Positions 6,367-8,079 of a stretch of DNA of 8,079 nt are shown in pieces. Positions within the stretch are counted from its first letter, which is position 1, and each line of letters opens with the position of its first letter. The notes under the pieces were generated by a model that was given only the letters and a program-made list of their open reading frames with translations, made no database searches and was not told the DNA's origin. Source of the stretch: UBA2428 sp002343545 (lineage in GTDB: Bacteria > Bdellovibrionota > UBA2428). The stretch covers positions 1-8,079 of the forward strand of contig CALFZE010000035.1 in assembly GCA_937952285.1 (NCBI GenBank). Reading direction: 5' to 3'. Both the position numbers and the translations under genes were made by a program.

Positions 6367-7773
6367 TTAGCACGGCGCGGGAACGTCGTTCAAACGATCT
6401 TCAAAGAAAGACTCGAGCGACACGGAGCGGCCGCTCGCATCGGCGCGGTACGCCGGCAAGACTTGCAAACCGACGAGGGCCACGACCTTGTCGGGATTCT
6501 CGGCGGAGCAAAGCAAAGGCCACGCTTTGTGATACGGCGCAGGAATCTTGAGCAGCTTGAGCAGACGCTCGACCTCGGCCTCGCCTCGACGCGGAGTGCG
6601 AACGACGAGCGGCCACGGCAAACGGTCCCAAGCCAAGCGCTGCGCCTTGGCGGATTCCGAGCCAGGTTGGCGGAACACGAGAAAAACGCTGAGCCCCCAG
6701 GGGCGAAACGCCTCGGGGCTTCCCGGCAGGAAGCTCCACGCCATCGAGGTGCCGAGGTCGAAGCGCTTGCCGATCTCGATCGCGACGGGTTCGCTCCACG
6801 CCGCACCGAAGTCCATCTCGCGCGAGAACTGTAGGCTGTCCGCCCGACGGAAAAAAGTCCCTTGCGGCGCCACGAGATCCTCCCCCTCGAGGAGGGCTTC
6901 GACGAGGGCCGGCAACGGTTCCAAACGGAGGTCTTCGAGCCAGACCTTCACGAGACGTCGTTGGAGCGAACGCGGAAAGCGCTCCTTCAAATCGAGCGGG
7001 AGCAGCGCCGTGCCGGGACGCGCGGCGGCGTGCAAGTGCGCCCGCAGCCAGGTTTCGGTGTCGGCTTCTTCGTCTTCGAGACGCTCGGCCGCGCGCGCGA
7101 GGTTGCGCACGGCGCCCTGGCGCAGCTCCTCGACCTTGGGGAGCACTTCGCGGCGCAAGCGATTGCGCAGGTAGGCCCCGCGCTCGTTCGAAGGATCCTC
7201 AACCCAGGCGAGCCCGTTCGTGCGGGCGTACTCCAGCAGCTCCGCGCGCGTCGCCCACAGCAAGGGACGCACGTAGAGGCCCGCGACGGGCGCGATGCCC
7301 GAGAGGCCCCGACTTCCCGCGCCCGAGACGGCGCGCATGAGGAAGGTCTCGGCGTTGTCGTCGGCGTGGTGGGCCGTCGCGATGCGGCGGGCGCGGCGTT
7401 CCTTCGCGCATTCCTCCAGGACCTCGCGCCGCGCTTCGCGCCACGCGGCCTGGTTCATCTCGGTCGGCTTGGGCAAACGCAGGCGGTGCCCCGGCACGCC
7501 GAGCCGCTGGGAGAGTACCTCGACCCAGACACCCTCGCGCTCGGAAGCGACCCCACGCACGCCGTGGTCGACGTGCACGATCTCGACTTCGATGCGCAGG
7601 AGGTGGGCGACTTTCGTGAGGGCATCGGCGAGGACGCTCGAATCGAGCCCGCCCGAACACGCCAGCAGCACGCGGTCGCCCTCGGCGAAGAGTTTCTTCT
7701 CGCGCGCGTACTTCAACAGCTGTTGGAGAAAGCGGGACTGCATCGGAGCGAAGGTCTGCGTTTGAGCGTCCAT
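6367..7773 (-). CDS. tilS: TilS, tRNA(Ile)-lysidine synthetase
   Basis: TilS uses ATP to attach lysine to C34 of the CAU-anticodon tRNA-Ile, changing its decoding from AUG to AUA and its charging from Met to Ile; it is normally essential. The 468-residue product has the PP-loop ATPase signature SGGLDSS (40-46), followed by VHVDHGVR (66-73), an EARRE helix (113-117), the TAHHADDNAETFLMR block (133-147), the RPLL motif (169-172), VEDPSN (191-196) and YLRNRLRREVLP (201-212). The tRNA-binding C-terminal region is present, with LLKLLKIPAPYHKAWPLL at about 404-421, but is divergent. I chose the ATG at 7771-7773 because GAGGG lies 3 nt upstream (7777-7781 on the minus strand); Met11 is a less supported alternative. 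It sits directly ahead of ftsH, a widely conserved pairing. Confidence 0.96.
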   Translation of the reverse strand: MDAQTQTFAPMQSRFLQQLLKYAREKKLFAEGDRVLLACSGGLDSSVLADALTKVAHLLRIEVEIVHVDHGVRGVASEREGVWVEVLSQRLGVPGHRLRLPKPTEMNQAAWREARREVLEECAKERRARRIATAHHADDNAETFLMRAVSGAGSRGLSGIAPVAGLYVRPLLWATRAELLEYARTNGLAWVEDPSNERGAYLRNRLRREVLPKVEELRQGAVRNLARAAERLEDEEADTETWLRAHLHAAARPGTALLPLDLKERFPRSLQRRLVKVWLEDLRLEPLPALVEALLEGEDLVAPQGTFFRRADSLQFSREMDFGAAWSEPVAIEIGKRFDLGTSMAWSFLPGSPEAFRPWGLSVFLVFRQPGSESAKAQRLAWDRLPWPLVVRTPRRGEAEVERLLKLLKIPAPYHKAWPLLCSAENPDKVVALVGLQVLPAYRADASGRSVSLESFFEDRLNDVPAPC

Positions 7774-7820
7774 GTTCCCTCAACCTCGGGGTCCTTCCGA
7801 GAACCCCCAACGATCCGGTC

Positions 7821-8079
7821 TTAGTTCATCTCGGCCGGCGGCATCTCGCCGCCTTCGATCATCGCTTCGGACGGCGGCGGCGCCATCGACGGCTCCTCGT
7901 AGACTTCGGGCGGCTCGATCGACGCGGGCTCGGGCCCTTCCGAGGCTTCCATCGCGGGCGGCGGCACTTCGCCGTTCGAAAGCCCCGCGCCCGGCTGGGG
8001 CATTTCCTCGGGCCGCAGCGCCATCGCCGACGGATCGTGGCCCGGCTCGGCGACCGGAGGCGGCGGCACGACCTGCCCC
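7821..8079 (-). CDS. C-terminal tail of a Pro/Glu/Met-rich protein (N-terminus outside window)
   Basis: The frame is open to the right edge and ends at TAA (7821-7823), giving the last 85 residues of an unidentified protein. The composition is strongly biased: 22 Pro, 15 Glu, 10 Ala and 7 Met, one Arg and no Lys. It therefore looks acidic and disordered. Short recurring motifs combine Pro runs with Glu and Met, for example EEMPQP, GEVPPPAME, SMAPPPSEAM and GEMPPAEMN. A GTG at 8067-8069 could be read as a start, but the frame continues upstream through it and nothing resembling a ribosome site is near. I therefore treat this as a C-terminal extension. It ends 47 nt before tilS on the same strand with no T-tract terminator between, so the two may be co-transcribed. 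No family can be named from this part. Confidence 0.7.
   Translation of the reverse strand, partial: GQVVPPPPVAEPGHDPSAMALRPEEMPQPGAGLSNGEVPPPAMEASEGPEPASIEPPEVYEEPSMAPPPSEAMIEGGEMPPAEMN

Noticed and set aside
7774..7820. Possible terminator between the Pro-rich gene and tilS (GGGGT paired with ACCCC)
   Set aside because: The stem is about 5 bp with a 10-nt loop and no T-run follows, so it is not a credible intrinsic terminator.
6862..7824. Plus-strand open frame (320 codons) opposite tilS
   Set aside because: The minus strand carries the complete TilS motif set. The plus frame reads as Arg/Glu/Leu-rich noise.

Overview
The window is GC-rich, about 65-70% in the coding rows I sampled. It holds a housekeeping locus read almost entirely from the minus strand. 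In transcription order (right to left) the genes are: the C-terminal tail of an unidentified Pro/Glu/Met-rich protein (7821-8079), tilS (tRNA-Ile lysidine synthetase), ftsH (membrane AAA+ zinc protease), cdaA (membrane diadenylate cyclase), cdaR/ybbR (its membrane-anchored YbbR-domain partner), glmM (phosphoglucosamine mutase) and tsaE (t6A tRNA-modification ATPase, cut off by the left edge). The order tilS-ftsH-cdaA-ybbR-glmM-tsaE resembles the arrangement in Gram-negative lineages formerly called Deltaproteobacteria (Myxococcota, Bdellovibrionota and relatives). I favour that kind of organism, but the phylum assignment is inference.

Right part (3572-8079): tilS, ftsH, cdaA and ybbR are tightly packed. 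There are 9 nt between tilS and ftsH, 23 nt between ftsH and cdaA, and an 8-nt overlap between cdaA and ybbR. This looks like one operon. It joins tRNA decoding, membrane proteolysis and c-di-AMP synthesis.

Middle part (1806-2605): the conserved cdaA-cdaR-glmM string is broken here. A single plus-strand gene (1894-2400) of clearly lower GC (about 52% by hand count) encodes an unrecognised membrane-anchored, Cys-containing protein of 168 residues. Between its end and the end of ybbR lies a 127-nt nested inverted repeat (2479-2605). It has near-perfect 20-nt outer arms, T-runs on both strands and several inner complementary blocks on the same axis. It looks like a bidirectional terminator and resembles a dispersed intergenic repeat element. 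It even supplies the last three codons and the stop codon of ybbR.

Left part (1-1805): glmM and tsaE form a short minus-strand pair, presumably with its own promoter upstream of glmM because of the terminator-like element and the opposing gene.

Functionally, CdaA makes c-di-AMP under control of CdaR, and GlmM makes glucosamine-1-phosphate for peptidoglycan and LPS; GlmM is a known CdaA partner in Firmicutes. FtsH does membrane quality control, and TilS and TsaE make tRNA modifications. The most noteworthy items are the foreign-looking gene and the long hairpin that together split the c-di-AMP/glmM module.
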